NCBI RefSeq assembly: GCF_014653695.1
Contig: NZ_BNAR01000009.1
Span: 1 to 64,000, forward strand
DNA length: 64,000 nucleotides
DNA from: Lentzea cavernae
GTDB lineage: Bacteria > Actinomycetota > Actinomycetes > Mycobacteriales > Pseudonocardiaceae
Reading direction: 5' to 3'
In this document: positions 1 through 8,240 of the stretch, piece by piece
Layout of the letters: each line of letters starts with the position of its first letter
Position numbering within the stretch: position 1 is the stretch's first letter
Position numbers and translations under genes: made by a program
The notes under the pieces: model-generated
Seen by the model: the letters and a program-made list of their open reading frames with translations, nothing else
Told to the model about the DNA's origin: nothing
Databases searched by the model: none

Positions 1-134
1 TACGCTGCGTGAACACCCCGTGTCCGGGAACCGGGGACAACTCCAGCGTGTCCGCTTGACACCCTTCCTCAGGTGCAGCAAGAGCTATGGCGCGACTCGT
101 GATGGGACCCCACCGCCCAAGCCTCTTGGTAAAG

Positions 135-185
135 ACGGCTCGCCTGCGGCTTCGCGTGGGAGGACGGCTCGCCTTCGGCTTCGCG
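135..185. repeat. Two 22-bp near-identical direct repeats
   Basis: The 22-bp unit at 135-156 is repeated at 164-185 with one mismatch, a 29-bp period. The unit is partly self-complementary (GGCT...AGCC), so it may be a REP-like element or part of the 3' hairpin of the lactone oxidase gene that ends at 190. The rest of 1-189 shows no supportable gene. Confidence 0.5.
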
Positions 186-189
186 GTTG

Positions 190-1473
190 TCAGGTGCCCA
201 GCACGCGGTCCAGGTAGGCGTTGCTGAACGTGCGGTTCGGGTCCACCTCGTCGCGCACCCGCAGGAAGTCGTCGAAGTGCGGGTACAAAGGGCGGAGGTC
301 TGTGGCCGTGAGGTCGTGCATCTTGCCCCAGTGGGGGCGGCCGCCCACTGACGCGGCGATGCTGGCGTAGGCGTCGAAGAAGGTTTTGTACTGCATGCCC
401 AGTGCCTGGTGCATGGAGATGTAGGCGGTGTCCCGGCCGTTCGCCGTGGAGAGCCAGATGTCGTCTGCCTGGGCCACGCGCACTTCGCAGGGGACGATCA
501 GGTGGTCGCGGTCGCCCAGTTTGCTTGCCACTGCGCGGAGTTCGCCGATGACGTCGAGGAGGGTTTCGCGGGGGATGGAGAACTCGGTCTCCACGAAGCG
601 GACTCGGCGGGGGGTCACGAAGACGTTGTGGGAGTAGTCCGAATAGGACCGTTCGGAGATCATGGAGCCGCAGAACTCGTTGAGGCGCTTGGTGTAGCGG
701 GGGAACTTGCGGGCCACCTTGGTCACGGCGCCGAAGGCGGCGTTCTCCATGACCTCGTACTCCCAGGTCTGGCGGAGTTTTGAGAGCGGGCGGGCCTGGG
801 AGGTGATCCTGTTGTTGCGCTTGAGGATCACGCGGTCTGAGTGGGTGAACCAGTGGAACTCGACGTGGTCTTCCACTGCGCAGAGGTCGTCGAACTGTTC
901 CAGCACTGCGTCCAGGCGGCCTGGGGATTCCTGGGCCTGCAGGACGAAGGACGGGACGCAGCGCAGGGTCAGGGTGCTGATGACGCCGAGGGCGCCGAGG
1001 CCCACGCGGGCCGCGTTGAAGAGGTCTGGGCGTTCGGTTCGGGAGCAGGTGGTGAGGGAGCCGTCTGCCAGGACCAGGTCCAGGGATTCGATGGCGGTGG
1101 CGAGGACGCCGAGTTTGGCGCCTGTGCCGTGCGTTGAGGTGGAGACCGCGCCGGCGACCGTCTGGGCGTCGATGTCGCCCAGGTTCGGCATGGCCATGCC
1201 GAGGCGGTGGAGGTCTGCGTTGAACGACCACAGGGGAGTGCCCGCGCGGACGGTCACGAGGCCGGTTTCCGTGTCCGCGCGTACGATTCCGGTCCATCGG
1301 TCCAGGTCGAGCGCTGTTTCCGGGGCTACCGCGATGTCGTTGAACGAGTGGCCGCTGCCTCGGGCGCGGACGCGGCCTGCCGAGAGGACGGCTGCGGCGA
1401 TCTCGTCCGTGCTGGACGGGTGGACGACGCGCACCGGCGTGCACGATGCGGTTCTAGCCCAGTTCGTCCACAC
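190..1473 (-). CDS. FAD-linked D-arabinono-1,4-lactone oxidase family protein
   Basis: A flavoenzyme of the vanillyl-alcohol-oxidase fold that oxidises sugar-acid 1,4-lactones (aldonolactone oxidase family). The N-terminal FAD_binding_4 domain carries GSGHSF with His42, the usual covalent flavin attachment site. The C-terminal ALO domain carries the family HWGK motif about 55 residues from the end. 427 aa, typical length. The GTG at 1473 is preferred because GGAGG lies 5 bp upstream and the protein then starts like family members; a GTG at 1485 would add four residues and has no ribosome site. It is divergent from the deaminase/aldolase gene, a pairing I recall as common in actinomycetes. No signal peptide; the physiological lactone is unknown. 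Confidence 0.9.
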   Translation of the reverse strand: MWTNWARTASCTPVRVVHPSSTDEIAAAVLSAGRVRARGSGHSFNDIAVAPETALDLDRWTGIVRADTETGLVTVRAGTPLWSFNADLHRLGMAMPNLGDIDAQTVAGAVSTSTHGTGAKLGVLATAIESLDLVLADGSLTTCSRTERPDLFNAARVGLGALGVISTLTLRCVPSFVLQAQESPGRLDAVLEQFDDLCAVEDHVEFHWFTHSDRVILKRNNRITSQARPLSKLRQTWEYEVMENAAFGAVTKVARKFPRYTKRLNEFCGSMISERSYSDYSHNVFVTPRRVRFVETEFSIPRETLLDVIGELRAVASKLGDRDHLIVPCEVRVAQADDIWLSTANGRDTAYISMHQALGMQYKTFFDAYASIAASVGGRPHWGKMHDLTATDLRPLYPHFDDFLRVRDEVDPNRTFSNAYLDRVLGT

Positions 1474-1559
1474 GCGAACCTCCACGAGAGAGTGTGACCT
1501 GCGAGTAACGTAAGTGAAAGCTCTTCACGTTTCAAGGGTTGAGCACGTACCGTCAGTGC

Positions 1560-2741
1560 ATGCGCAGAACTCGACTCGACGCTGCGACGAAGGACCTGGA
1601 TCCTCCGTTCGCGATCGTCGACCTGGACGCCTTCGACCACAACGCGGCGGACCTCGTTCGTCGTGCTGCCGGTCATCCGATCCGGGTCGCGAGCAAGTCG
1701 ATCCGGGTGCGCGAGCTGGTGAGCCGGGCGCTCGAGCGGCCGGGATACGCCGGGGTCATGTGCTACTCGCTGGCCGAGGCGTTGTGGTTGTCGGAGCAGA
1801 ACGTCAGCGAGGACCTGCTCGTCGCGTACCCGACTGCTGATCGCGCCAGCTTGCAGAAGCTCGCGGCGAACGAGACCGCACGTCAGCGCGTCACCATCAT
1901 GGTCGACTCCCTGGAGCACCTCGACTTCGTGGACGCGGCGATCGGGCCGCACGCCGACATCCGAGTTTGCCTGGAGCTCGACGTGTCGTGGCGGCCGTTG
2001 CCGGGTGTCCACATCGGTCCGCGCCGTTCGTCGATCCACACGCCGGTGCAGGCGAAGGCCCTCGCCGCGAAGATCGTGCAACGGCGCGGGTTCGCGCTCG
2101 TCGGTGTCATGGCGTACGAGGGGCAGATCGCCGGGCTGGGGGACAACCCGCCCGGTCAGCCGTTCCGGGCGATCGGGATCCGGTTCATCCAGTCGAAGTC
2201 CGGGCCGGAGCTGGTCGAGCGGCGGACGGCCGTGGTCGGTGCTGTGCGGCAGGTCGCCGACCTGGAGTTCGTCAACGGGGGTGGCACCGGCAGCCTGGAG
2301 CTGACCGGCTCCGACCCGTCGGTCACCGAGCTCGCGGCGGGGTCCGGGCTCTTCGGGCCCACGTTGTTCGACGCCTATCAGGCGTTCAGGCCGGAACCGG
2401 CCGCGCTCTTCGCGCTCTCGGTGGTGCGCAAGCCGACGAAGCGGGTCGCCACGCTCTTCGCCGGCGGGTACATCGCGTCCGGTACACCCACGCCCGACCG
2501 CCAGCCGTCGCCGTACCTGCCGGAAGGGCTCAAGACGCTCGGGCTCGAGGGCGCGGGCGAGGTGCAGACGCCGGTCACCGGCAAGGCGGCGGAGCAGCTG
2601 AAGATCGGCGACCGCGTCTGGATGCGGCACGCCAAGGCGGGCGAGCTGTTCGAGCGCTTCGACGAGGTGCACCTGGTGCACGGTGATCAGATCGAGCGCA
2701 CCGTGCCCACGTACCGCGGTGAGCGCAGGAACTTCGGCTAG
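1560..2741 (+). CDS. PLP-dependent amino acid deaminase/aldolase (alanine racemase-like fold)
   Basis: A 393-aa fold-type III PLP enzyme related to D-threonine aldolase and D-serine dehydratase. The N-terminal alanine-racemase-like barrel has the PLP lysine at K46 in RVASKSIRV, and the C-terminal part resembles the D-serine dehydratase-like domain. It probably cleaves or deaminates a D- or beta-hydroxy amino acid; the substrate cannot be read from sequence. ATG at 1560 is chosen over a TTG at 1539. The 3' end is convergent with the TetR gene and overlaps its stop by 4 bp. The divergent neighbour is the lactone oxidase. Confidence 0.85.
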   Translation: MRRTRLDAATKDLDPPFAIVDLDAFDHNAADLVRRAAGHPIRVASKSIRVRELVSRALERPGYAGVMCYSLAEALWLSEQNVSEDLLVAYPTADRASLQKLAANETARQRVTIMVDSLEHLDFVDAAIGPHADIRVCLELDVSWRPLPGVHIGPRRSSIHTPVQAKALAAKIVQRRGFALVGVMAYEGQIAGLGDNPPGQPFRAIGIRFIQSKSGPELVERRTAVVGAVRQVADLEFVNGGGTGSLELTGSDPSVTELAAGSGLFGPTLFDAYQAFRPEPAALFALSVVRKPTKRVATLFAGGYIASGTPTPDRQPSPYLPEGLKTLGLEGAGEVQTPVTGKAAEQLKIGDRVWMRHAKAGELFERFDEVHLVHGDQIERTVPTYRGERRNFG

Positions 2742-3352
2742 ACGGGCAGGCGCGACGACAGGTAGCCCCTGACCAGCGTTCGCGCTTCGTCCAGGATCGC
2801 GTGGTCGCCCGTCGGGTTCTTGCGGAACGCCATCTTCATCACGGCGTCGGCCGCCTCGACGGCGATCGCGATCGGCAGGCCGACCTCGCCCATCGGGATG
2901 CCGAACTTGCCCGAGATCAGCTCCGAGATCTTGTCGGAGATGACGGCGTTGTTGTCGCGGCGGTCGTCGAGCAGGCGCATGTCCACGACGTCACCGAAGT
3001 GCAGCTTCCCGAACGCGGGGATCTCGCGGTGCATCGTCACGTAGACGTCGAACACCGTGTCCACGGCGTCCCACCAGTGCTCGAGCGTCGCCTGCTCGAG
3101 CCGCTCGGTGATGCCCTGGGAGAACTTGTCGACGTTGCGCAGCGTCAGCGCCTGCACGACGGCTCGCTTGTCGGGGAAGAACTGGTAGAGCGAACCGACT
3201 GCCACACCCGCTCTCTCCGCGATCAACGTCGTGGTGACGCCGTCGTAGCCCACCTCGTCGATGAGGGTCGCGCACGCCTCGAGCATGCGCTCGACTCTCT
3301 TGGCGCTGCGCTGCTGAACGGGCTGACGGCGAAGCGGGGTGGTGCTCGTCAC
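2738..3352 (-). CDS. TetR family transcriptional regulator
   Basis: A 204-aa TetR-type repressor. Residues about 20-65 form the helix-turn-helix, with the typical IAERAGVAVGSLYQFFPDK recognition region, followed by a divergent ligand-binding domain. GTG at 3352 has a GGGAG ribosome site; an ATG at 3382 would add ten residues. It is divergent from the beta-glucosidase/MFS/SDR operon (112 bp between starts), so control of that operon and of itself is the simplest inference. The ligand is unknown. Confidence 0.88.
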   Translation of the reverse strand: MTSTTPLRRQPVQQRSAKRVERMLEACATLIDEVGYDGVTTTLIAERAGVAVGSLYQFFPDKRAVVQALTLRNVDKFSQGITERLEQATLEHWWDAVDTVFDVYVTMHREIPAFGKLHFGDVVDMRLLDDRRDNNAVISDKISELISGKFGIPMGEVGLPIAIAVEAADAVMKMAFRKNPTGDHAILDEARTLVRGYLSSRLPV

Positions 3353-3464
3353 GGCGACTCCCAGTAGTTCGGGTACTTCCATCTTGCCTGTTGCACGGCT
3401 CTTTCACTTCCCTGAACCTGTCAACACGCCTACGATCCGAACAAGTTTCACATTTGGAGGATCG

Positions 3465-4712
3465 ATGAGCGACTTCCTCTGGGGAGTGTCGACGTCCGCG
3501 TTCCAGATCGAGGGCGCGTTCGACGTCGGCGGTCGAGGTCCCTCCGTGTGGGACGGGTTCACCCCGGTACACGACAACCAGAACGCTTCCGTTGCGTGCG
3601 ACCACTACCACCGGTGGCGTGAGGACGTTGCGCTTATGGCGCAGCTCGGCGTGAACGCGTATCGGTTCTCGATCGCGTGGCCGCGCATCCAGCCGTCCGG
3701 CAAAGGACCTGTCAACGCCGAGGGCCTCGACTTCTACGACCGCCTGGTCGACGCGCTCGTCGATATCGGTATCGCCCCCGTGGTGACGTTGTACCACTGG
3801 GACACCCCGTTGGAGCTGGAAGCGGAAGGCGGATGGCTCAATCGGGACATCGCCGACCGGTTCGCCGACTACACGGCGCTGGTCGCGGACCGCCTGGCCG
3901 ATCGCGTGAAGCTGTGGATCCCGGTCAACGAACCGGCGATGGTGACGTTGCAGGGCTATGCGATCGGTGAGCACGCCCCCGGCAAGACGCTGCTCTTCGA
4001 CGCGTTGCCCACCGCCCACCACCTGAACCTCGCTCACGGCCGTGCGGTCGAAGTGCTCCGTTCCCACCACGCGCAAGCGGTTGGCACGGCCAACAACCAC
4101 ACCCCCGCGTGGCCGGTTGGGCCGAACGACGTAGCAGCGGCCGAGGCGTACGGCGAAATCCACAACTGGCTCTACGCGGATCCCATGTTGTCGGGCCGAT
4201 ATCCCGACGCAGTCGCCGAACTCCTGCCCATCGCCGATGGTGACCTGGCCACGATCCACCAGCCGCTCGACTTCTACGGCGTCAACTACTACAACCCGAC
4301 GCGGCTCAAGGCGCCGTCCGAGGGCAACCCCCTGCCGTTCGAACTGGTCGAGATCGACGAGTACGAGCGCACCGGGTTCGGCTGGCCGATCGTGCCGGCC
4401 GGGCTGACCGAGATGATCACGACGTTGCGCGACCGGCACCCGGACCTGCCGCCGGTCCACGTGACCGAGAGCGGCTGCAGCTTTCCGGAAGGACTGCGGG
4501 ACGCCGAGCGGATCTCCTACCTCGACGGACACCTCAAGGCCGCGCAGGCCGCCGACGTCTCCGGATACTTCGTGTGGTCGCTGCTCGACAACTTCGAGTG
4601 GGAGGCCGGGTACTCGCAGCGGTTCGGCCTGGTCGAGGTCGACTACGAGACCCAGGTCCGCACGCCGCGCGACTCGTTCCACTGGTACAGAAAGGTGATC
4701 AGCGGTGAGTGA
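3465..4712 (+). CDS. Glycoside hydrolase family 1 beta-glucosidase
   Basis: A 415-aa retaining beta-glycosidase of family GH1. The acid/base glutamate is E156 in WIPVNEPAM, and the nucleophile is E335 in HVTESGCSF (TESG replacing the common TENG). It starts at ATG 3465 with GGAGG 4 bp upstream, giving the standard MSDFLWGVSTSAFQIEGA N-terminus. It has no signal peptide, so it probably acts in the cytoplasm on an imported beta-linked disaccharide. The gene overlaps the MFS transporter by 8 bp, which supports an uptake-plus-hydrolysis operon facing the TetR gene. Confidence 0.95.
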   Translation: MSDFLWGVSTSAFQIEGAFDVGGRGPSVWDGFTPVHDNQNASVACDHYHRWREDVALMAQLGVNAYRFSIAWPRIQPSGKGPVNAEGLDFYDRLVDALVDIGIAPVVTLYHWDTPLELEAEGGWLNRDIADRFADYTALVADRLADRVKLWIPVNEPAMVTLQGYAIGEHAPGKTLLFDALPTAHHLNLAHGRAVEVLRSHHAQAVGTANNHTPAWPVGPNDVAAAEAYGEIHNWLYADPMLSGRYPDAVAELLPIADGDLATIHQPLDFYGVNYYNPTRLKAPSEGNPLPFELVEIDEYERTGFGWPIVPAGLTEMITTLRDRHPDLPPVHVTESGCSFPEGLRDAERISYLDGHLKAAQAADVSGYFVWSLLDNFEWEAGYSQRFGLVEVDYETQVRTPRDSFHWYRKVISGE

Positions 4713-5913
4713 AGCCCTCGCTGAGCCGGTGGTGCGGGTCCGCCGCGGCTGGATGACCTGGCTGTTCTTCGCGAACCTCGGGTTGTGGCTGGCGATCTAC
4801 GCGCCGATCCAGGTCCTGCTGCCCCAGCAGGCCGAGATGCTGGACAAGGCGAACAAGGAGCTGGTGTTCGGCATCGTCACCGGCTTCGGCGGCCTGGTCT
4901 CGCTGCTCGTCGTGCCGTTGATCGGGTTCCTGTCCGACCGCACGACCTCGCGGTTCGGCCGCCGGCACCCGTGGACGCTGGGTGGCGCGGTCATCGGTGC
5001 CGCCGGTCTCGCCGTGCTGGCCACCGCGCCTTCCGTGGTCGTGATGACTATCGGCTGGTGCCTGGTGCAGGCCGGTATCGGCGGGATGCTCGCCGCGCTG
5101 ACGTCCGCGGTGCCGGACCGGGTGCCGGTCGAGCAACGCGCGCAGGTCGGCGGGCTCATCGGCATCAGCCAGATGCTCGGCACGGTGCTGGGTGCGGTCG
5201 TGGTGACGTTGCTGGTCAGCGGCCTGACGAACGGCTATCTGGCGTGTGCGGTCATCGTGATCGTGGGGGCCCTCTTCTTCGTGTGGCGAACCCCGGACAC
5301 GCAGCTCATCGCGAAGCCCGTGAAGCCGACTTTCTGGATCTCACCGCGCGAGCACCCCGACTTCGCCTGGGCCTGGCTCGGCCACCTCATGATCAACCTC
5401 GGCAACGCGTTCGGGACGCTCTACCTCCTCTACTTCCTCGGCGACGTCGTCCACCACCCGTCCCCGGAAGACGGTCTTCTGGTGTTGATGGCGCTCTACG
5501 GGGTGGCGCTCGCCGCAGGAGCGGTGCTGTTCGGCGCACGAAGTGATCGTTCCGGCCACCGGAAGCCGTACGTGTACCTCGCGTCGACGGTCATGGCGAT
5601 CGCCGCGTTGTTGTTGGTCGCCTGGCCCACCTGGACCAGCGCGCTGGTCGCCGCGCCGCTGCTCGGCGTCGGCTTCGGCACGTACTGGGCGGTCGCGATC
5701 GCGCTGCTGACCCAGGTGCTGCCGGCCGCGTCCGACCGTGCGAAGGACCTGGGCGTCCTGAACGTGGCCAACGCTCTGCCCCAGGTCATCGCCCCCTTGC
5801 TGACCGCGTTGATCCTCGCGAACCTGGGTGGCTACCGCGGTCTGTTCGCGGTGTCGGCGCTGGCGACGACGCTGGCCGCGGTGTTGATGAGTCGAGTGCG
5901 ATCGGTGGTCTGA
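4705..5913 (+). CDS. MFS transporter, likely sugar/glycoside uptake
   Basis: A 402-aa integral membrane protein with about 12 hydrophobic segments and the MFS loop 2-3 signature (GFLSDRTTSRFGRRHPW). It overlaps the GH1 gene by 8 bp and the SDR gene by 1 bp (TGATG), so the three are probably co-transcribed and translationally coupled. The context suggests import of a glucoside that the GH1 enzyme hydrolyses. The substrate is inference; an export role cannot be excluded. Confidence 0.88.
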   Translation: MSEALAEPVVRVRRGWMTWLFFANLGLWLAIYAPIQVLLPQQAEMLDKANKELVFGIVTGFGGLVSLLVVPLIGFLSDRTTSRFGRRHPWTLGGAVIGAAGLAVLATAPSVVVMTIGWCLVQAGIGGMLAALTSAVPDRVPVEQRAQVGGLIGISQMLGTVLGAVVVTLLVSGLTNGYLACAVIVIVGALFFVWRTPDTQLIAKPVKPTFWISPREHPDFAWAWLGHLMINLGNAFGTLYLLYFLGDVVHHPSPEDGLLVLMALYGVALAAGAVLFGARSDRSGHRKPYVYLASTVMAIAALLLVAWPTWTSALVAAPLLGVGFGTYWAVAIALLTQVLPAASDRAKDLGVLNVANALPQVIAPLLTALILANLGGYRGLFAVSALATTLAAVLMSRVRSVV

Positions 5914-6695
5914 TGCGGGTCGAGGGCAAGACGGTTCTGGTCACGGGCGCGTCCCAGGGCATCGGCGCGGAGGCCGCTTTCCGGTTCGCCGCTCACGGCG
6001 CTCATGTGCACCTTGTGGCCCGGAGCGCCGAACTGCTGGATCAACAGGTCGAGCGGATTCGGGAGTTCGGTGGCTCGGCGACCGCTCACCAGGCCGATCT
6101 GGCGGACGCCGCGCAGATCCGCGCACTCGCCGAGGAGGTGCCGGCCCCGGACGTCCTGGTCAACAACGCGGGCGTCGGCCGCTGGCTGTTCCTCGACGAC
6201 ACGTCGGCCGACGAGCTGCAGGCGATGACCGCGGTCCCGTACCTGGCGGCGTTGCTGCTGACCAGGGAGTACCTGGGCGCCATGCGGTCGCGCGGCTCCG
6301 GCTGGATCGTCAACGTGAACTCGCCGGTGTCGCGCCTGCCGATCCCCGGCTGCGTCGGTTACCAGTCGTCGCGCTGGGCGTTGCGCGGGCTGACCGCCTC
6401 GTTGCGGCTCGACCTGCGGGGGACCGGCGTCGGGATCAGCGAGGTCGTGCCGGGCAAGGTGAGCAGCGAGTACTTCGTCAACAACCCCGGTGCCGAGGAG
6501 CGGATCCCGGCGATCGCGAGGATGGCGATCCCGACGGTCACACCGGCGCAGTGCGCGAAGGCGATCGTGGACGCGGTGGAGAAGGAACGCGCCGAGCACC
6601 TGTTCCCGTGGCAGCTCAAGGCGTTCGAGATCTCCGGCCGGCTGTTCCCCGGTCTGACCTCGTACCTCGCGTGGAAGACGGGTACGCACCGCTGA
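5913..6695 (+). CDS. SDR family oxidoreductase with Arg at the catalytic Lys position
   Basis: A 260-aa short-chain dehydrogenase/reductase with cofactor motif TGASQGIG (11-18), NNAG (84-87) and a likely catalytic Ser137 and Tyr150. The classical YxxxK motif reads YQSSR here, so Lys154 is replaced by Arg. This may reduce or alter activity. It is the third gene of the GH1-MFS-SDR operon and could act on the sugar or aglycone released by the glucosidase. The C-terminal stretch (about residues 225-260) resembles membrane-associated SDRs. Confidence 0.85.
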   Translation: MRVEGKTVLVTGASQGIGAEAAFRFAAHGAHVHLVARSAELLDQQVERIREFGGSATAHQADLADAAQIRALAEEVPAPDVLVNNAGVGRWLFLDDTSADELQAMTAVPYLAALLLTREYLGAMRSRGSGWIVNVNSPVSRLPIPGCVGYQSSRWALRGLTASLRLDLRGTGVGISEVVPGKVSSEYFVNNPGAEERIPAIARMAIPTVTPAQCAKAIVDAVEKERAEHLFPWQLKAFEISGRLFPGLTSYLAWKTGTHR

Positions 6696-6735
6696 AAGTG
6701 GGAACTCCCAGGTCACAGACCCCAGGGAGGACACC

Positions 6736-6981
6736 ATGACCGGAACTGTCGACGGCCACCAGGTCCGCGACCCGCACGGCCTGCACGCCGACGCCGAGGA
6801 CCAGCTGCGCCAAGCGGCTTCCGAGGTGCACCGCCGCGTCGGCGACCAGTACGACGAACAGGCCGTGCGGAGCGCGGTGCAGGAGGCCTACGACGAGATC
6901 ACCGACGGCGCGAAGATCGAGTCTTTCCTGCCGATCCTGGTCGCGCGGTCGGCGGAGCAGAAGCTCGGGCAACAGGCCTAG
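6736..6981 (+). CDS. Three-helix bundle dimerization domain protein (DUF3562-like)
   Basis: An 81-aa acidic, helical protein starting at ATG 6736 with GGAGG upstream. Its sequence (EDQLRQAASEVHRRVGDQ... then KIESFLPILVARSAEQKL) matches the small actinobacterial three-helix-bundle dimerization family. No catalytic residues are visible; the family is usually considered a protein-interaction module. It stands alone, 40 bp after the SDR gene, and could be on the same transcript. Confidence 0.7.
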   Translation: MTGTVDGHQVRDPHGLHADAEDQLRQAASEVHRRVGDQYDEQAVRSAVQEAYDEITDGAKIESFLPILVARSAEQKLGQQA

Positions 6982-7022
6982 TCGGACGGCTTGCGAGTCC
7001 CGGCAGTGCGAGGTCGCCCACC

Positions 7023-7053
7023 TGTGTACAACTGCCCGTCAGCCTGTGGACAA
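7023..7053. other. Two DnaA-box-like sequences
   Basis: TGTGTACAA at 7023-7031 and TGTGGACAA at 7045-7053 lie in the same orientation, 22 bp apart (about two helical turns). The second is the exact complement of the actinomycete consensus TTGTCCACA. Each sits inside a 13-bp near-repeat. No replication gene is nearby, so a titration or regulatory site is as likely as chance. Confidence 0.4.
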
Positions 7054-7101
7054 CTCGCGATCTTGGCACGGCGTTGTCGGTGTGTTCTGGAAGAATCAAA
7101 T

Positions 7102-7383
7102 CAAGGGTTCCCCTTCACGGGGGGACCCTTGCGTGAGCGTGGAAACGGCCCCCTACCTGCGCGGGAGGTGCAGGCAAGGGGCCGGAGTTGGTGACCGCGG
7201 GCCGACGACGGTCGGGGAGGGTGGGTGCACGTCACCGGCCCGCGGGAATCTGTGGAGTTGTTGAAAAGCTGACCGGGGCTCGCGATGTCGCGGTCGGGGG
7301 TTCGCACATCGCGAGCCACCGGTCAGTAGGCGGTTTGCAGACCTGGTCGTGTCGGGGGGACGCCAGGTCGGTCGCAAACGCCC
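7102..7383. repeat. Cluster of five inverted repeats in a gene-free stretch
   Basis: The 403 bp from 6982 to 7384 hold no convincing gene but at least five hairpins: 7102-7131 (about 12-bp arms), 7147-7183 (14-bp arms, two mismatches), 7195-7245 (10-bp perfect arms), 7269-7326 (20-bp arms with one bulge, 17-nt loop) and 7328-7383 (imperfect, about 18-bp arms). The last two lie directly downstream of the minus-strand gene ending at 7385 and could terminate it. The first lies downstream of the 6736-6981 gene. Confidence 0.75.
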
Positions 7384-7384
7384 G

Positions 7385-7744
7385 TTAGTGGGCTCGAGCC
7401 ACCGCGCGGCGGGACCGGGTGACAGGAGGAGTCACCGGGGCCTCGCGCAGGTGGCGAGCCGGGCGCGGGGCGAGTCCGCCCGCAACCAGGTGTTCGTACG
7501 CGGCGCGCCACACCGAGCAAGGTGACTTCGTCTGGCGCCAGCGGCCGGAACATTCGGGGCAGTTGCCCTTCTCGTCCGGCTCGTGCGCTGCCAGAAGTGC
7601 ACGCCATCCCTCGGTCAGCCGAGGGAGCTCGGATCGAGCCACCGACAGGAGGGACGGGGCGTCAGCGCGGCTCGCCAGCTCTGTGAGCAGGTCGAGGCGT
7701 TCCCACACAGCGTTGCGAAGAACCTGTCCGAGGATCGCGTCCAT
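7385..7744 (-). CDS. Small conserved-looking protein with Cys cluster
   Basis: A 119-aa protein of unknown function. The N-terminal half is helical (LDLLTELASRADAPSLLSVA); the middle holds GNCPECSGRWRQ...SPC, a CxxC plus downstream Cys that could bind zinc; the C-terminus is basic and Pro/Arg-rich. It lies 13 bp downstream of the 91-aa gene on the same strand, so the two are probably one operon, divergent from the XRE-TPR regulator. The strong hairpin 7269-7326 follows its stop. Confidence 0.6.
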   Translation of the reverse strand: MDAILGQVLRNAVWERLDLLTELASRADAPSLLSVARSELPRLTEGWRALLAAHEPDEKGNCPECSGRWRQTKSPCSVWRAAYEHLVAGGLAPRPARHLREAPVTPPVTRSRRAVARAH

Positions 7745-7757
7745 CGAAACGTCACCG

Positions 7758-8033
7758 TCACCTTTCCGCCTGGTCGGCGGCTTCGCGTAGCGCAGCCCTG
7801 AGCTGTACGAGCTGGTCGTGGGACAAGACTGCCGTCTCCCCGGGAGGGCCTACCAGGACCACTTGGCCCTGAACGACCTTCACGGTGAGCTGGCGGTCCC
7901 GGTCGACCACGTCGCCGCAGCTGATCTGCCACGTCCGACGCTGCCCGGTCGTGCCGCGCCATGTGGAGTCGGTGTCACCCGTCTCCACAATGGAGGTGGA
8001 GTACGAGGAGGAGCTGTCCATCTGATTGGTCAT
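7758..8033 (-). CDS. Hypothetical protein, 91 aa
   Basis: The product is a 91-aa protein with a Ser/Thr-rich N-terminus, a middle strand-rich part (RQLTVKVVQGQVVLVGPPG) and a C-terminal helix (DQLVQLRAALREAADQAE). I do not recognise the family. It is the first gene of a two-gene operon divergent from the XRE-TPR regulator, which may control it through the inverted repeat between them. Confidence 0.6.
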   Translation of the reverse strand: MTNQMDSSSSYSTSIVETGDTDSTWRGTTGQRRTWQISCGDVVDRDRQLTVKVVQGQVVLVGPPGETAVLSHDQLVQLRAALREAADQAER

Positions 8034-8050
8034 TCCTCTCCGTGCTCACT

Positions 8051-8139
8051 CGCTTACCGGAATCCAGATTGCGATGATTCATCCCGGAACGGGACGTCAC
8101 AGCGCCCACCGGTGGAAGTCTTACGGTGAGCGGTAAGCG
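8051..8139. promoter_or_regulatory. Inverted-repeat operator candidate between divergent genes
   Basis: CGCTTACCG at 8051-8059 recurs as its complement CGGTAAGCG at 8131-8139. The second copy sits in a further imperfect palindrome, CTTACGGTGAGCGGTAAG (8120-8137). These lie between the minus-strand operon (start 8033) and the XRE-TPR gene (start 8241), where an autoregulatory operator would be expected. Confidence 0.45.
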
Positions 8140-8240
8140 GTGTTCGGCAGAGCCGATCAGCTCCGCCGAAGAGGACTTCTCGGGCTCGGGGACCTGCCCC
8201 TAGTCTGCCGATGACGCCCAACGGACTGTGAGGGTGCGCG

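Noticed and set aside
2991-4682. 563-aa open frame on the minus strand
   Set aside because: It runs antisense through the GH1 gene and into the TetR region; no domain seen, composition typical of shadow frames.
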